Below, one piece after another: positions 39,231-54,200 of a stretch of DNA of 64,000 nt (position 1 is its first letter; each line of letters begins with the position of its first letter). The position numbers and the translations under genes were made by a program. The DNA is from Tubiluchus corallicola (Eukaryota > Priapulida > Priapulimorpha > Priapulimorphida > Tubiluchidae): the NCBI GenBank assembly GCA_030141605.1, contig JAQGDQ010000006.1:846501-910500 (forward strand). Reading direction: 5' to 3'. The notes beneath the pieces were generated by a model. It saw only the letters and a list, made by a program, of their open reading frames with translations, was not told the DNA's origin and did no database searches.

Positions 39231-42200
39231 CTACATCATGTCCAACTATAAAAAATAAAATATTATTACACTACATGGTAAAAAAAACTTGTCACTTTCT
39301 AACTAGTATGCAAATAATAGAAATGGAACAGGCAAATATTGTCTAAAAATTTAAACTGAATAGCTGCCTGTAAAATTTTTCAACTAGTGTAAATCCCATT
39401 AGACTGATCCTGATATGTTGCTATTTTCAAAATTTTTATAAATTTATTCACTTGAATTATTGATTACTATTGATTCTTACTTGACTGCCATTTTGTTTCC
39501 TAAAAATGTACTTATTGCTTGAAAATAGGATTCTGCAGTTGGGATAATTATCATAAACCAGTTTGTAAAAAGCACCAATCGAAAAACAAACTCTCGATGA
39601 ACAGCTTGTCGCCATTGTTGCACGAGTAATCTTGTAGGTGATAATTTGTACTGTCACTAGTTCAGTCCCGTGCACATGGATATTAAGGGTTGTGGTAAAA
39701 CACATCTGTAAGTGGAATCCATTCTACTGAGCTTTTCACCTCTGTTAGTGCAGTATATTCCAAATGCTCAGGAAGTGTATCCATAGAATGCATTGTTTAA
39801 CTATACATATGGCTCTCTGGAATCATCATGTAGGGAATAATTGTAGGCGAAACTCAAGAGGGTGCACAGTACTTACCAAATCATCTACTTCTTCATGTGC
39901 TTCATCGACTAGTTGCGGTTCTTCTACTTTCTCCTGCTTTTCAAGAAATGATTTTGAATCTTCTATGCTAACATTGCTTTTCTCTGTTTCTAGTTTGCTG
40001 ATCAAACTGAGTTGTTCTGCCGAAAAGCAATAAAATTGGCTGAAGAGGTAATCAAACACTATACATCTACTACACATACAGATGATATTGTAGATAAGAT
40101 GAAACGACTAACTCCACCCTTGAAATTCTATACACAGATGTTCTTACCTTTTAATACTTCCTGCCAAAAATCATTTCTGTCACGCTGTATGTCATTCTTT
40201 ACATTTACTAAGAAATCATTGAACACTTGTGGCTGTGAATGCTGGAAGAAGAAAAGTTTAGATTTGAACGTCACATTTATTGCTTTACATCTTTTGCAGT
40301 AATTACTTGGAAAGCTTAGCACACTGGGGAACAATTCAGAACACTGAATCCTATAGTTTCATACTTGTATTTTCAGAAAGCGTATAACAAGATCAAAAAC
40401 GAATACATGTACAATGTCAGTGTATCTTTACTCACCAGACATGCAGAAAGAGAAGTTGGAAGTCCACTACAAATTGTAACCTTTTATTTATAAAATTTGC
40501 CACCTTCCAAGACTGAATCCACCATTCAGTGCCAGCAGCAAGGTTGATTTTAGAAACTTACTAAGAAGGATAATTCTATAAGCTGAGGTAATGAATAAGC
40601 AGAGATGTCTTCGCTTACATGTCCATAATGAGTAAAACAGCTGGGGATAGCAATTGCCTAAAAGCATTTACCTATCACCCATTCACTTACTGACCAGGCA
40701 GCATTGCTCAACTATGGTTGCTAAGCAAAAGCATCATGACTCTTTGGCTATTCTTCACCCTAAGCTGTCCTAAACCAACTTATCATAAACTAAACGATAA
40801 GAAAGCATAGTTGGGACTAGAACATACTGATCAAAGAGATTTTGCTAATAAGCAAAATATAACATAATGATAATAATGATGATGATGATGACAACGAAGA
40901 AGATGATGATGATGATGACAATATTCTTTACGAATCTACAGAAATCGCTATAAAGTTGTTTTCTGTTATTCCAGTTTTGGTAAATCTTGAGTAAAACCAC
41001 ATTCTACATATTTTATCTCACCACTCAAGCTATTTCTAAATTAAAAATTTGGAGAACTATCATGACAATTATTGTTTTTATTGCTGATCTGTAGTTATTT
41101 ATACAAATGGAATCGAGTATCATTTTCGGAAGCATAGTACTGATTCATTGTTAAATTGTTGGTCTTAGTTGTTTAGGTTTTATTATTACACTCGATTTTC
41201 GGCATTTGCAAAGTTTCGGATGTACTGTATAATTCGTTTATAACAAGTTTCAAGGGACCATGAAAATTTCCTCGCTATAACTGAGTCTCGTTATAGCCGA
41301 GGTCAATTGTTTGAGTGTATGTACAAACTAGAAATGGAGCCTGTAAGGTGAATATGATGTAATGATGCAAGGAACCCTTGTTTTGAGACTGGTACAACTT
41401 TCTTAATGAGTGCCACCACTCTGCAACTTTTTATCACAAAAGAATAAGCTTATAGTGTACAGACACTGTTATTTCTAGGATTACATCAATAAATAAATCC
41501 CTGCATAAAACCACCGCATGAATTGCTTTTCAAAGTTACTACTGCTGTCATTCATTGTGTCGTATGCTGAGTGCTGATAGCTAAGTGTGTTTTGCATGGG
41601 TGTTATAAGTACAATCATTTAACTGCATAGCAAGACCTTGGATGCCTGCGTGAAAGGAAACCATAGCTGGTTTTTAAGCTGGATACGTATTTAAATTATA
41701 GCTGTGCAGGTGCGATATCGTTTATGATTATAAGCATTTCAACCTGTACCTGTGTCAGTTACTAATTAAGTTTAGAGTCTGATTTGATTAGCCTATGTGT
41801 AGTATTTAATGTAAAAACACTATTTATTTAAAACAGTATTCTTATAAAAACTAAACTTTGAAAAGTTACAGAAACATTTATTTTGCAACTTGAAACATTT
41901 TATTTTTTTAAAAAGCTCTTATTTTTGCTTGCTTCACATCAGACTGTAGCATAGTTTTATTTAAGGAGCAGTCAAGTTTCAATAGCATGAAAAAATGTCA
42001 TTATCAGTTGCCAGTGATGATTCAAGAAATAGCTGTAGTTTAGTAATAGCTTCTACTGTGTCACAAACTAACTTGTTGGCAAACTGCTTTTTCTGCATCT
42101 GAATCATCTTCATCACTAGAATCAGCCAGAGACTTTCATGAAAGTTTCTTTCACAATCATTTCATCAGTAACTAGACAAGCAGTCTCCAGATCGCCATCT

Positions 42201-45200
42201 ACTGCACATATCTTGGGCGTCTCCAATACCAGTACTGTTTTCAAGGTTGTAATAATCATCCAGCATTCAAGTATGTTTGTGAATTCATGACCCAAGGTCA
42301 ATTCAGCTTCAACCTGAACGTCTTGCACACTATTAAGCTCTAGGTCAAATGATAAATTGGTGAAAACAGCATTTTTCTCAACAGATGCCAGTATATTTTA
42401 CTTAGGATGCGCTTACGATGATGTACTTCAAAGTATTGAATGATTTCCATATCCCATGGTTGTAACTTGTTTCCACAGTTAGGTGAAAGAAACACTAGTT
42501 CAATTGCAATCAGTTTTGCTGTCAAATCTGCGCCATGAACACACACAATCACCGCTAACAGCATTTTTCTCTTCTCTTGCGTGAACTTCTTATGCAAGCA
42601 TAGAAACCACTCTTGGAAAATTTCTCCAGTCATCCATGCTTTCTTATTTGTACGATAGATCACAGGCAGTTTTTGCACATTCTTAAAATACCGCAGTTCT
42701 GCCAATTTTCCAATTACTAACAGAGTAACTTTTTTGTATCAGTCATATTTGCTGCAATCACTGTCAATCGTTTTTTGCTTCTTTTTACGCAAGTGACATG
42801 TATCACTCTTGTACGTGTGTGTTCTCTCTGGCTGTAACTTGAAAAAGAGATCAGTTTCGTCTGCATTAAAAATATCTTTTTCTTCATATCTTGACAGTAA
42901 CTTTGGCAATTTATTTTGTTACCTATCACTAACCGACTCCTCCGGTAAAGCAACGACTTCTCAACAAATATGACGAAAAGTGACACCCTTGCATTTTTTA
43001 AAATAATCAAGCCACCCATTTGAACAATTGAAAGTCAGTCCATTGCTACTGGTAAGTTTGTTTACTTTCTCTTTAAGAAGCGGCCCACTTACACGACCTC
43101 CTTTATTTTGTACATCTTTTAGACAAATGAAAAGTGCATCTTCCACATCTTCAAAAGTAGATTTCAGCATGTTCATTTACTGTATTCACCAAATCCTTTT
43201 TCCGACAAAATTCTTTTCCTTATTTTTTATTATAGTAAATATATTCCTTACAAATTTTTATATTTTTTTATGCCACATTCGACTTTATGCAATATCTCTC
43301 TTTTCACTTCTATTGATACTGCATTTCGTGCCTGCTTCATGACGACTGTGAAATTACAATTACAGCAGTGCATGTAGACCCACCAACACGTCTACACAGT
43401 GTACACAATGCACATTGTTTTTTGCACGATCAATAAATTAATCCCCACAATGACTCTTTCGACCTTGTTGAATGGTGCCCACTTCTCAGTGATTTAGAAC
43501 TTCCGCTCACTATATGCAGGGGAAACACAATCACGGGGCAGAAAAATATAAGCAAGGCTCAAATATATTATTTAAGCTTAAGATTTGATGGGACTTTGAA
43601 ATTTGCCTGTTATAACCAGAGGCTCGTTATAACCAACATCGTCATATGTGGGATTATACTGCATAATGAAACAGGACTGCATGCTGCAAACATAAATGTG
43701 CAGTGTTACAGAGCACAGAGATCAGCCGAATCACTTGTTCTGATACCTGCTTGCTCATACCTGAATACATTCAGTTCTAATGCAATGAAGACATTCTATA
43801 GCTTTCCGATACAACTGGGAGCCAAATGAGTCCATTATTAACTGAACAATCCGCTTTTGCATCATTTTGCTCACTGAAACCGTAAACAAAAATTTATATC
43901 AATATAACAATATTCAATATAATATATCAATATAGTATAACAGTATCAATGATAGAAAATTATTAAGATCAACAAATGCGTAACAAGGTTTTTCGAAATA
44001 ACTACAACATGTATAAGTGACTGACACCACCTTAAAAATCTCACACCTTGACCCCACCACTGCTAAGAATTTCACAAGGTGGCACTACAGTATTTTTCAG
44101 AATCAGTATGCAAATAGTCATGATGATACTAATATAAAACCTAATCACACTTGTCTACGAAATGGGCTTAAAAAGCATGGCACTCTTTTGGTTATGACTT
44201 ACAAGATCGTAGCTTAATCAATTAATGCATTAATTTCTCTCGACAATCAAATTAATCACTATTGTAGAGCCATCAAGTGCATACAAAATGCATAACAACA
44301 CCACCTAGCTCTAAATTCTACTGGCACTATAATTTTATTTTAATTCCATTACACAGGAATTACTTTGAAATACTCCTAAAAAATACAACACACACTTTAT
44401 TTCAGTATAAAAATTGTAATATTAATTATAGTTTTTATAACGATCTTCATGACCTGAATGCTTTAGTTGAATCTCACGTTCAATGATGAGTGTGTTTTGC
44501 GCTATTGCTGCTTTTTTATTTTTTATTGTAATCTACTCCTATGCATATTGTAATTATATGAAAAGGGTTCTTGTTTTTGTATTTGAATTAACTAATATTT
44601 CTAATTTTAGTGCTGTGGAATGACTACTAACTTGAGGACACCACAAGTCACATCTTGCTTAAACTAAAAATGTAATTCTTGATTTACGTGCTGGTTGTTT
44701 CAGCACATTGTAATGTTGTCAGATGAGCAAATAAATTAAATAAAATGTATTCACTCATTTTGCTTCTTAAATTGTTTATACTGGGTCTACATTAGAAAAA
44801 GTTATTGCCTTACTAAAAATTATATTTATAACTACTATCTCGCTCTGATATTTAATAACCACTAGCGATTAATAACCACTAACCTTCAAAAAATTCAACT
44901 GCAGATTTTCCTTTTGTCAAAACTTTGAAATCGTCAATTGGTGAGACAGTACCAACCTGAAATGGCAGGGTTATATTCAAAATCTGCAACAAATACAGCT
45001 CTATGGCTCAATAAGTTCTTTTCTGAAACAACAAGTATATTCTCTTTGTTTTCGCACTCTCAACGTAATAGAAAAATCCCTCAAAAGATGCTAAATTTGT
45101 ACAAAGACGGTGCATAATCTCATCTTCTTTTCGGAAATATCTTCTTCTATGATTTAGTATTCCTATACAAACTTTGTGACATCATATCAGTTATATTACC

Positions 45201-48200
45201 ATGCTGAGTTATTTGTAAATTATGAAATAGATTGCTTAACTGTTCAGAAACAAGACATGTTTCACCAAAGGCAAAATCAGAACTCCTGCATTTACATACA
45301 TTTTTGGTTGGCAGTAGTTTCCAACATAAAGATGATGCAATAACACCTATATATGCCGCATACAAAAATACATGCTATGCAGAATATCTGCTGAACAGGG
45401 AAATGTCTTTTTGTTAACTGCTATGCCATTTAACTGCAGTTAACTGCAGTTTTAATAATATTGTCTTGTCTAACATCTAATACATTAATTTTGCTGCTAT
45501 ATGTCTAGATGGATTTTTGTATATGTTTTATAGTTTGTGGCTACAGCTCCAATGACTGCATTATTTTAAGTGATCTATATATCAAACGAAAAGTCCCCAT
45601 ATAGTGTGGTCCCACAGATGGTTCATTTTTCAAATCAGGGCCAATATGGTCAGTTTTTCCCCATTTTCCTATTTTAAGAGAACAGGAACATGCCCATGCT
45701 GGAGGTGGTGATTATAATAATTGGATAACCAGTTCAATGATGGGTGGTGGGCCCACAACTTCCCATAAACGACATTTTCCTGGGCCCACAAACCCAATTT
45801 TTCCAAAATCTGGCCAAACATAATGTGGAAAACACATTCTCGTAATGCTTTTTGGGATCTTGGTGAAGATTTACAGCTCTATGGAAAAAGAAGGAATAGG
45901 GCTGTATGATGTGTGGGTCTCATTTATGTTCTCTTTTTCTATAGTCCAATAGAGCAGGAAAACTCCAAGTTCTTCTCTGAGATTTTCTTACTGAAAACGT
46001 GGGTGCAAAACCATTGTTAATGACATGACAAATTATATCACACATTATCATCACAGTGGTAGATGCAGTGTAAGTGGAATGGCATGGGTCACATGGGTGA
46101 TGTGGGTTGTTGTGGGTTTATGCAAAAATTCCTTTGAGGGTTTGTTTAGTTGAAAAATATTAATTTTGCTGGCATGTATCTGGGTGAACTTGTTCATTTA
46201 TATGTGGTTTCGCGGATTACACCTGTAATGACTGCACCACTTTGGCGATTTACGTATCAGACAAAAAGTTTTGCTCTAGCATCACCTCACTGATTTTTCA
46301 AATCCGGGCTACCAGAAGGAACGTTGGAACAAAAACCGCCAACATGGCAGTTTTTTGGCATGTTTTTCTCACAAAAGATACTCCAACAACAAAGTGCCAG
46401 GGCTGGATAGCCTTTTACCTATTACCCATTTACATTTCTAAAAACAGGTAATCAGTTAAACAGTACCTGGTTTCTGCTGACAAAAATGAAACACTGCTCA
46501 TCGGATACTATCTGATATTAGAAACTCACCTGGCTCTGTCATTTGGATATATATTATAGGTCACAGATGAATAAAAGAATGGCTAATTAAATGTGAAAAA
46601 TGGAAAATACCTGTTAATTACGATTGGCTGGTAACAACATGAAATTATGTTGAACTTATGTAAGTAATTCCATAACAAACTAATTAAACTTGAAGCATAT
46701 GTTACAGACACTTACCTGTGTCACAGCATTTGATGACAGAACCTTCATGCCACCTGATAAATCATCGTCGAGTTTAACTCTTTTTGCATCTGGCCCATCG
46801 CCATCTCCTTCGCTATGCAAAGAAAGAAATTTCAAAAGTAGAATACAAAATTATATCATACCTGTAATTAGAATGAAAGTGTCATTGACAAAATACAGCA
46901 CTATTTTGTATGGCTGTAGTTGGGTTTCCTGTTTTTCTTACTGCCCAGTTTCCAAGAAACACTTCTCAACACATTTCTAAGCACTCTGAATAAATTAATA
47001 TAAAACTCAAGTTTGACACAAATTTGATACATGTGCTTGAAATAAAGGTTTTAAAAAGTCAAATTTGCATTAAAACATAAACTTGTAAGTAAAGAGTGCA
47101 TTTTACATCACAAATGTTTTATATCAACAAAAACACAACACATGATAAAATAAATAACACAAAAAATGAAGCAGTCAAAAAAGCTTCAAAAAGTAAATTA
47201 TGTATTTCAAAGTCCCAAACAAAACTCTTTCAGTTTTATTGTAATTAAAGCAAAAGTATTTAATTACACATTCTGGAAAACACTTGCTCCTGTTTCCTTA
47301 TCTTTTTTACGAATCACTTCCTCGAATTTGAAAAGTTTTTGCATTCTCACTACGGTGGATTCACATCTAGCTTCAACCTCTTCGCATGGTTTTAGATAAT
47401 CAGCTATGATAGCAGGTAATTCTGGCAATGGATCAGTAGGATTCAAAGCGCGATGTTGTAAACACTGAAAGATAAAAGTTTATGATCGTAACAATAAGGA
47501 AACTGTAGCACAAAAAAGTGATAAGGACTTTGACGTAATTAATTTTAATTTTCCCAATGAGCTGGCTTCATGAGCAGCCTACATGGGCAACTTTGTACTA
47601 TTGCACTATGTATCAGAAAATCTCAACTTACTAAAAAATTTTAAAAAAGGTTTAAAAATATTAATGTCAGTGTTGAAAATTTAGAATTAAGAGTTTTATT
47701 TTCTATACAATGAAGGCATTAAATACCTGATACAGCCTTTGCATATATGGATTAAAAGTCATTTTTGGCTTCAGTGCCTCACTCCTTTCTCCATCCTCAT
47801 CCCTATTATTATTGAAATGTTTAATTAGTGGATATAATGTGAGAGTTTCTGCAAATACTTAAAGCAAAACAAGAAAAGTTATTTAAAACGGACTTGAGTT
47901 AATAGAATGCTTGTATAATAACAATAACTACTAAAAAGAGAGATACAAGAAATGCATTTACTACCGAGAAACACTGAACAGACATACTCATGTGCATCAG
48001 TGAGATCCATTGTAGTTATAAGTTGATCCATGACTTCTAGTTGCTCACCTATAATAAATGCCACTTTTTTCTTAAGTTTCAAAGAGACAATTAAATATTA
48101 TTGGAAGTATTCTTAGTTAAAAAACCAGAAATTTGCAGGCAAAATGCACATAATACAGTTGGGCCTAATCAATGGAAATTTTGTTACTTTATTAGCTGTT

Positions 48201-51200
48201 TGAAATGTGAAAAACACCCAGCTGTTTTAAAATCTCTTTAATAATTCAAAGCTTCGCTTACTAATCTGTTGCATTTACCAAAAAAAAAACATGTTGGTAA
48301 ACTGTTTTGCAAATACATATGTAAGCACTGCACCAAAAGAAATTTTAAACTGTAAGCAAGTTAGTAAATCAACTCAGTAAACTTAGTACAGAAGTAATAT
48401 TAAGCTTTACTCATTATTCATGAAAAAATAAATAAGTCATGCCTGTAGGCTGATGCTTCTTGTTTGCCTCCAAAGAAGGAAATGTAAACTGTCTAATATC
48501 TTCCATAAAAGGCAAGAATGTAAACAGCAGAGACTAAAAATACGAAAAAGCAGTAGCTCAAACACAGTAAAATAAGCAAAATTAGTGATGACTTCGGATA
48601 CAATATTTGACAAAATTCACAATAAGTATCCTATTTGAATTTGGAGAATTATTCTGTTGAGTACTCAGTATGATGTTCAGCTAATCAGAGTCAACTGTAT
48701 AATTAACCATAAACTGACTGTTAATTAAAAGCAATATACTTTTTTTTCTAAATAAGTGCAACGATGTTAACTTTGTTTCGTGATTTAAAATGCACCACAA
48801 CTTAGTTTTCCCTTGGCAACTATCAGACCAATGTCTCCTACTAGCTTATAAATTGTGAAATGCAGACTGCAGGTCGATCCAATGAGAAAAGTCATGTACA
48901 ACTTTGCTGCGTATGAGGAATGAACGAGTATTTTATTAATGAAACATTCATTGAACTGAAGCGTAACATTTTGAAAAATTAACATATCAACTTGCAAGGT
49001 CCGTCTCAACTGCAAGTTTAATAACTTCGTTATTAAAATAAAACACTCAAACAGGTGACTATGACTGTCTGTTTTCACAAATTCAGATGCTGTTAATAAG
49101 CATGCAAGTAAGAATTATCTGTCTCAGTAGAATCCCAGATAAGGAGTTTCAACTGTTAGGTGGGAAAAAATACCAAGTAACCTAGAACAAATTGCAAAAA
49201 ATTTTCCCTTCAGATTCTGTTAGAATGTGGTTTCAGGGTGATAGGTATTAAAGTCACAGGAAAAAAAATCACCAAATAAAAGTCACAATTTTGGCTAGAA
49301 AGTCAAATGAAAAAAGTCACATTAAATTTGGCTAGGTTAAAGTTAAGGCTAGGGGTTAGGGTTATGAATGTTTTTGTTGTACTTTTTCTGTGAATTTTTT
49401 CTCTGCGACTTTTTTATCTGTGACATTTTAACCTGGATTCAGTTTCAGGAACCACCACAACAAAAATGGCCAAAGTTGGAATTGGTACTATGCACAATAT
49501 GCACAAATCTAGGGTGGTGCCTATCAAGGCCAAAAATCTGTTGTACCTCTAAACCATTGAGCATAGATGAAAAAAATGACCGTTAAGAAAATTGAATGAT
49601 AGGAAAGTGCTCCACAGGATTCCAAAAATGTTGTTATTTTTCAACTGTATGGATACCACTACGACATAGTTAAGAACATCACTGCTTCCTTGTGCTGAAA
49701 AGGAAACACTGGAATAGATCTTTCAGTATCAGAATCTATAAGAGCATTCAATAACAGTTATATAGACTGATCTTACGTGTCATTCAATTTCTATCCACAT
49801 CATTTATTTTGCACACATTCGAGTGGGTAGGATAAGTTAGTGCACGATATATCTCTACAGTACTTTAACAAAACAGCAAAGACACAAACAGAATTGTAGA
49901 CTAGTTGGAAAAGCAGGCAGGGCTTCATGATATCAGCAGAAGTTTTTATTGGCAGGGTGGCCAATGTGTTAGTGTTTGCGATATAATAGCATATGTTTGT
50001 GTTAAGTAAAGCTACTACCTTGAAGCTAGCTACTCATTCCTATTAGCTAAATGACATTTGATACATTTTTCTAGAACCTAATGCAAAGCAGCAGTAAACA
50101 GCTGAAGCAGGATAGGTGGCATTAGTTTCTCTTTACAGCACATGAAAAGACAACTTAATTATCTATACAGAAACAAAGATGGTCCGAAAAGGTGCACATG
50201 CACATCATTTCTATGCAAGTCTCCAACCTACTGCTACTAGAGATGCAGCAAAATACCACAGCCATTATGGTATGCACACATGTACAGATTCAATATTGCA
50301 CTATGGATGCACTTGAATCCAAATGACTAGGGAGAACATTCTCAGTGGACAATTGGACACTGATGTTATGTTACACGAAAGATCAGTATGTAACTGATAC
50401 TGTAAGTGCTACTCCAGCAGGCCGTTTTTAGCAACAACAAAGCATTGACTTGTCCTTCTGCAGATTAATCTTATCTTTTGATTCTGTTCCCATCGTCTGG
50501 AAAAATGACCTCGTATCTTCATTTTACAAAAATAGAAATATGCGTACTTGTGACATCCCATTCCATACCCTATTACCATCCCATTACATTGTTATGACAA
50601 CCTCAACAAGCTCCCTGACTCTCAACGTTCCACCACTGACTGCATCCTGACCCTTAGGATACTAGGTCAGCAGAGAAGCAAGTTCTGCAAAGGTATACTG
50701 ATCGAAAGCTGTCTTCGACTCCCTAGACGGTGGTACTCGCTCGACTACAAATCTTAGCCGCGACACCATCTTAGTCTCCTTGGCCATATGTGGCATGTAG
50801 TAGCGAAGCTATCCAAACCAGACAAGTCTTTTCCACTGCCTCATGCCTTCCACTAATCAACTGGTCTCATCCTCCAGGCAAGTGTCTCACTTGAGTCAAC
50901 CAGCTAGTATCGGTGCGATCCACAGCCAATCTGGTAAACCTACTGACCTAAGTTAATGGCAGAGATTCCATCCATGACATGGTTGCCTCAGTCATCAAAG
51001 CACCCAAACAGTCAAAAGTAAAGTAAATTAAGAAGCAGTGACACTCTTAATGACGTGACAATAGCACTGTGATGAAGTTATCAGATTTCTTCACTTTCCT
51101 ATTACTCAATATTGTATAATTTTGGTCTAGGATCAATTGTTTGAGAGATATTAGTTCTGGCAGGTGCAACCTTGGGACTGCATTACGCGTATATCTTAAA

Positions 51201-54200
51201 AGCATCAAGGCTGATTTTGGCTGATTTTTTATTGAAGGTACATGATACTTCGTTCTAACAGAATTTGAAGAGAAAAGTTTGACTACAATTTGTTCTAGGT
51301 ACACCCTTACTAGAAGCTACCGTTATCTACCTATGTCTACGTGCACTATATGTTGAACGAGCATGCAACAATTATTGATAGTTGATTAGCAGGATAAGCA
51401 CATAAACTGGTTGTAATCGACCAACATCAACCAATATAACACTAATACGAACAATTTCCAAGTTAAAGAAGGCAAAAGATAAGTATGTATAACAAGAAAC
51501 TTTTTTCAAAATTTCATGTGCAATAAAAAACTTAACATTTTTTTAGTTCTACTCTCAAATTGTAATTTATCTTCACAATAGCAAAAAGCCATGCAAAATG
51601 TCCACAAAAAATTACTGTATCATACAGGCAGTCAGTTTGCATAGACAAAACAGGGGAAATTGAAAATCACACAATTTTAAAATTTTAGCAGTTAAACTTG
51701 CTAAGAGCTAGAAGTGTAAAAAATGGAACAGTCGTGATAGTTAGCAAACAGTAAGTAACATCCATATGAGGCAGAAAATATCTGAACTTGGCAAGAAACC
51801 AGTTGAAAAAATGCAGATCTGATCCAGACCTGGCAAAACTGAATCAAGAACATCTCTACTGAAAACTGAAAAATATCATTACTCTTCCTCTTAAAAATCC
51901 ACGAAACAGTGTGGTAATACAGAATGAAGTTAAATAAAAAACTAAACTACAATAACACTAACTTTAGAAGGCAATCCAGCAACACAAAAGTTATACGAAA
52001 TGCATTGATGTAGATGATTATACTACATCTACTGATTACTGTGCATTCTTCACCTACCTCATAACCAGCTTTAATGTGAGGAGAAAGAAATCCCAGTTTT
52101 GGTGATGTATTGGCTCTGTATGCATAACGTACAATAGCTACCATATCTGTCTCATACAAGGCATTAGTTAGTGCAGAGAAAGCAACTGCAGACTCCTAAA
52201 TAAGAGTGAAAATTTGTAACAATAAACATAATTTCATTACAATAGCCTATTTTGTGCATGTAAAGGGGAGAGACAAAGTGACAAGAGAGAAAAACAGAAA
52301 ACTTCAAGTTGCATGTAAAAAAATCCCTAATAAAATTCACGCAACCTATATGTTTTGATATATCACAGAGGCAAGGTGCGTAACTTAACAACATGGTGCT
52401 GTAATTGGTAGCTTTATTTAAGAATGGTGCTGAGACTGGTTAGTGATTAGATCAGTGAACCCCTTCGATTGTCGCTTTGAGGGTTTATTCAGCATGCTGA
52501 CTCTGACTGTTTACCTCATACAGGAATGATGTATTCACATCCAAACATGGCTGCGACACCTCTGTCGGTTCAATGGCTCATCCTAGATGTAAGCTAGATC
52601 ACTAAAAACTTTCAGTAGAGTAGCAGCTGCTGTTGAATACTGGAATCCAGTGTACCAAATTGTACAAAAAATATTAAAACAAAAAACTAAGAGAAACTAC
52701 AGAGTGCATATATATAGAATCCTAGCCAAATATTGTAGCAATACCCATTTTTGCTTTGTTTCTGCATTGTTAAGACACTATGTGCGATATTGCATCATTG
52801 ACCATTTTGGGCTGAATCTAATCATGCTTCAGTACCTTGTCATAGTGACAGAACACATAATGATTCAGACTTTGCACAAAATGCTTCTGCAAAGTCTTAC
52901 CAGCACACTTGACGAAATAACCATTTTCAGAAGAGAAATACTTTATATACGTGACTATTGTCAAGGATGATCATTAAAATCAATTTCAATGATATCATGC
53001 ATTGTTAATAGAGAATGAACATGTAAATTATGACTGAAACACCAACAAATAAACTAGATTTACAGATGAAAAAATTAATTAATGGATGAATGGACAGGAA
53101 ACATCTTATAAACCACTTACTTGATTTTGTGCAATAAAAGCGTGGACGCTATCACCCATGTACGTATGTCGTTTCACCTGAGCAGAAACGACATAAAAAT
53201 AAATTAATAATTATTTGTTGGTTGCTAGTCAGAATAATTAACAAAATACAGTTAAAGAATGAAATGACAACATTTAAAAAACACTACATAATATTTTAAA
53301 GTTATTTTTTTGAAGTAGAAATTTGTGGTAACTCAAAATATAGTAACTAAAATTCAAAACTAATCTAAATGGACATTAAACAAAATTTTCTATATTAACC
53401 AGTGAGATGAGCATTTTCAAATAGACATATGAACACATAAACATACACTGTCAGTGGGAGCAAAACCAAGAACAGCCAAGCATTTTCCACTAGCCCTATA
53501 AGCTAACTGATCTTTGTCAATCTTGGAAAATGGTACTAGTGTACTCCCATATCTGTGCCCTAAAAACAGAATAGTAATACAGTATTATAACCTTGCCACT
53601 AAAATATAAGAAATTCTGGATTTGGTCACGAATTATGTGCATGTTTCCACAATTATCATAGTCATTGATAACTAATGAAGCAAAAGTAAAAAACGATTAA
53701 TAACAACAATTACAGTTCTAAATTAGTTTCAAAAGTTTTAAATTAAATTGCTTCTTAGCTTAAAGACGAGTAAATAAATAAATAAATGGTACCTTCAACA
53801 GTGTCTTCTTTGTCAATTTCAGTTTGTTCATCATCATTAAGATGGTAAGTTCTAGAACACTGTACGGTCATTTCGGGATCGCGAGCATAGGTAATCTTCC
53901 AAGATTTCTTCACCTGGCATTCTTTCACCTAAATTAATCAAATAATCAAGATTATTGTCAATAAAAAGGAGAAACACTTTTATTAATAAGCCTTTTCACA
54001 ATTTCGTCATGCGCATGTGCAGTTGCTGGGGGTCAAAAGTTAAGTGTACCACAGTAATGCATCTTAGCTGCAACCGTCACGTGACATGTGTGTAAAATAA
54101 AGCCATCTGCCGCATGAGTACGGTAGCTCCAGTTGTTTTATGCATTAGTCTTTGTGTAAAGGGATTTACTAGCATGATATTGCTTGGGGCAAGAAAAAAT

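Noticed and set aside
39994-40052. Plus-strand exon-like segment with good acceptor and donor coding FADQTELFCRKAIKLAEE, faintly like a Ku80 helix
   Set aside because: It is antisense to Ku80 exon 20, whose minus-strand reading is strongly conserved and in phase; the plus-strand similarity is chance.
44017-44486. Adjacent plus-strand ORFs in XRCC5 intron 17
   Set aside because: Not connected by splice sites and without family signature; possibly old repeat sequence but unsupported.
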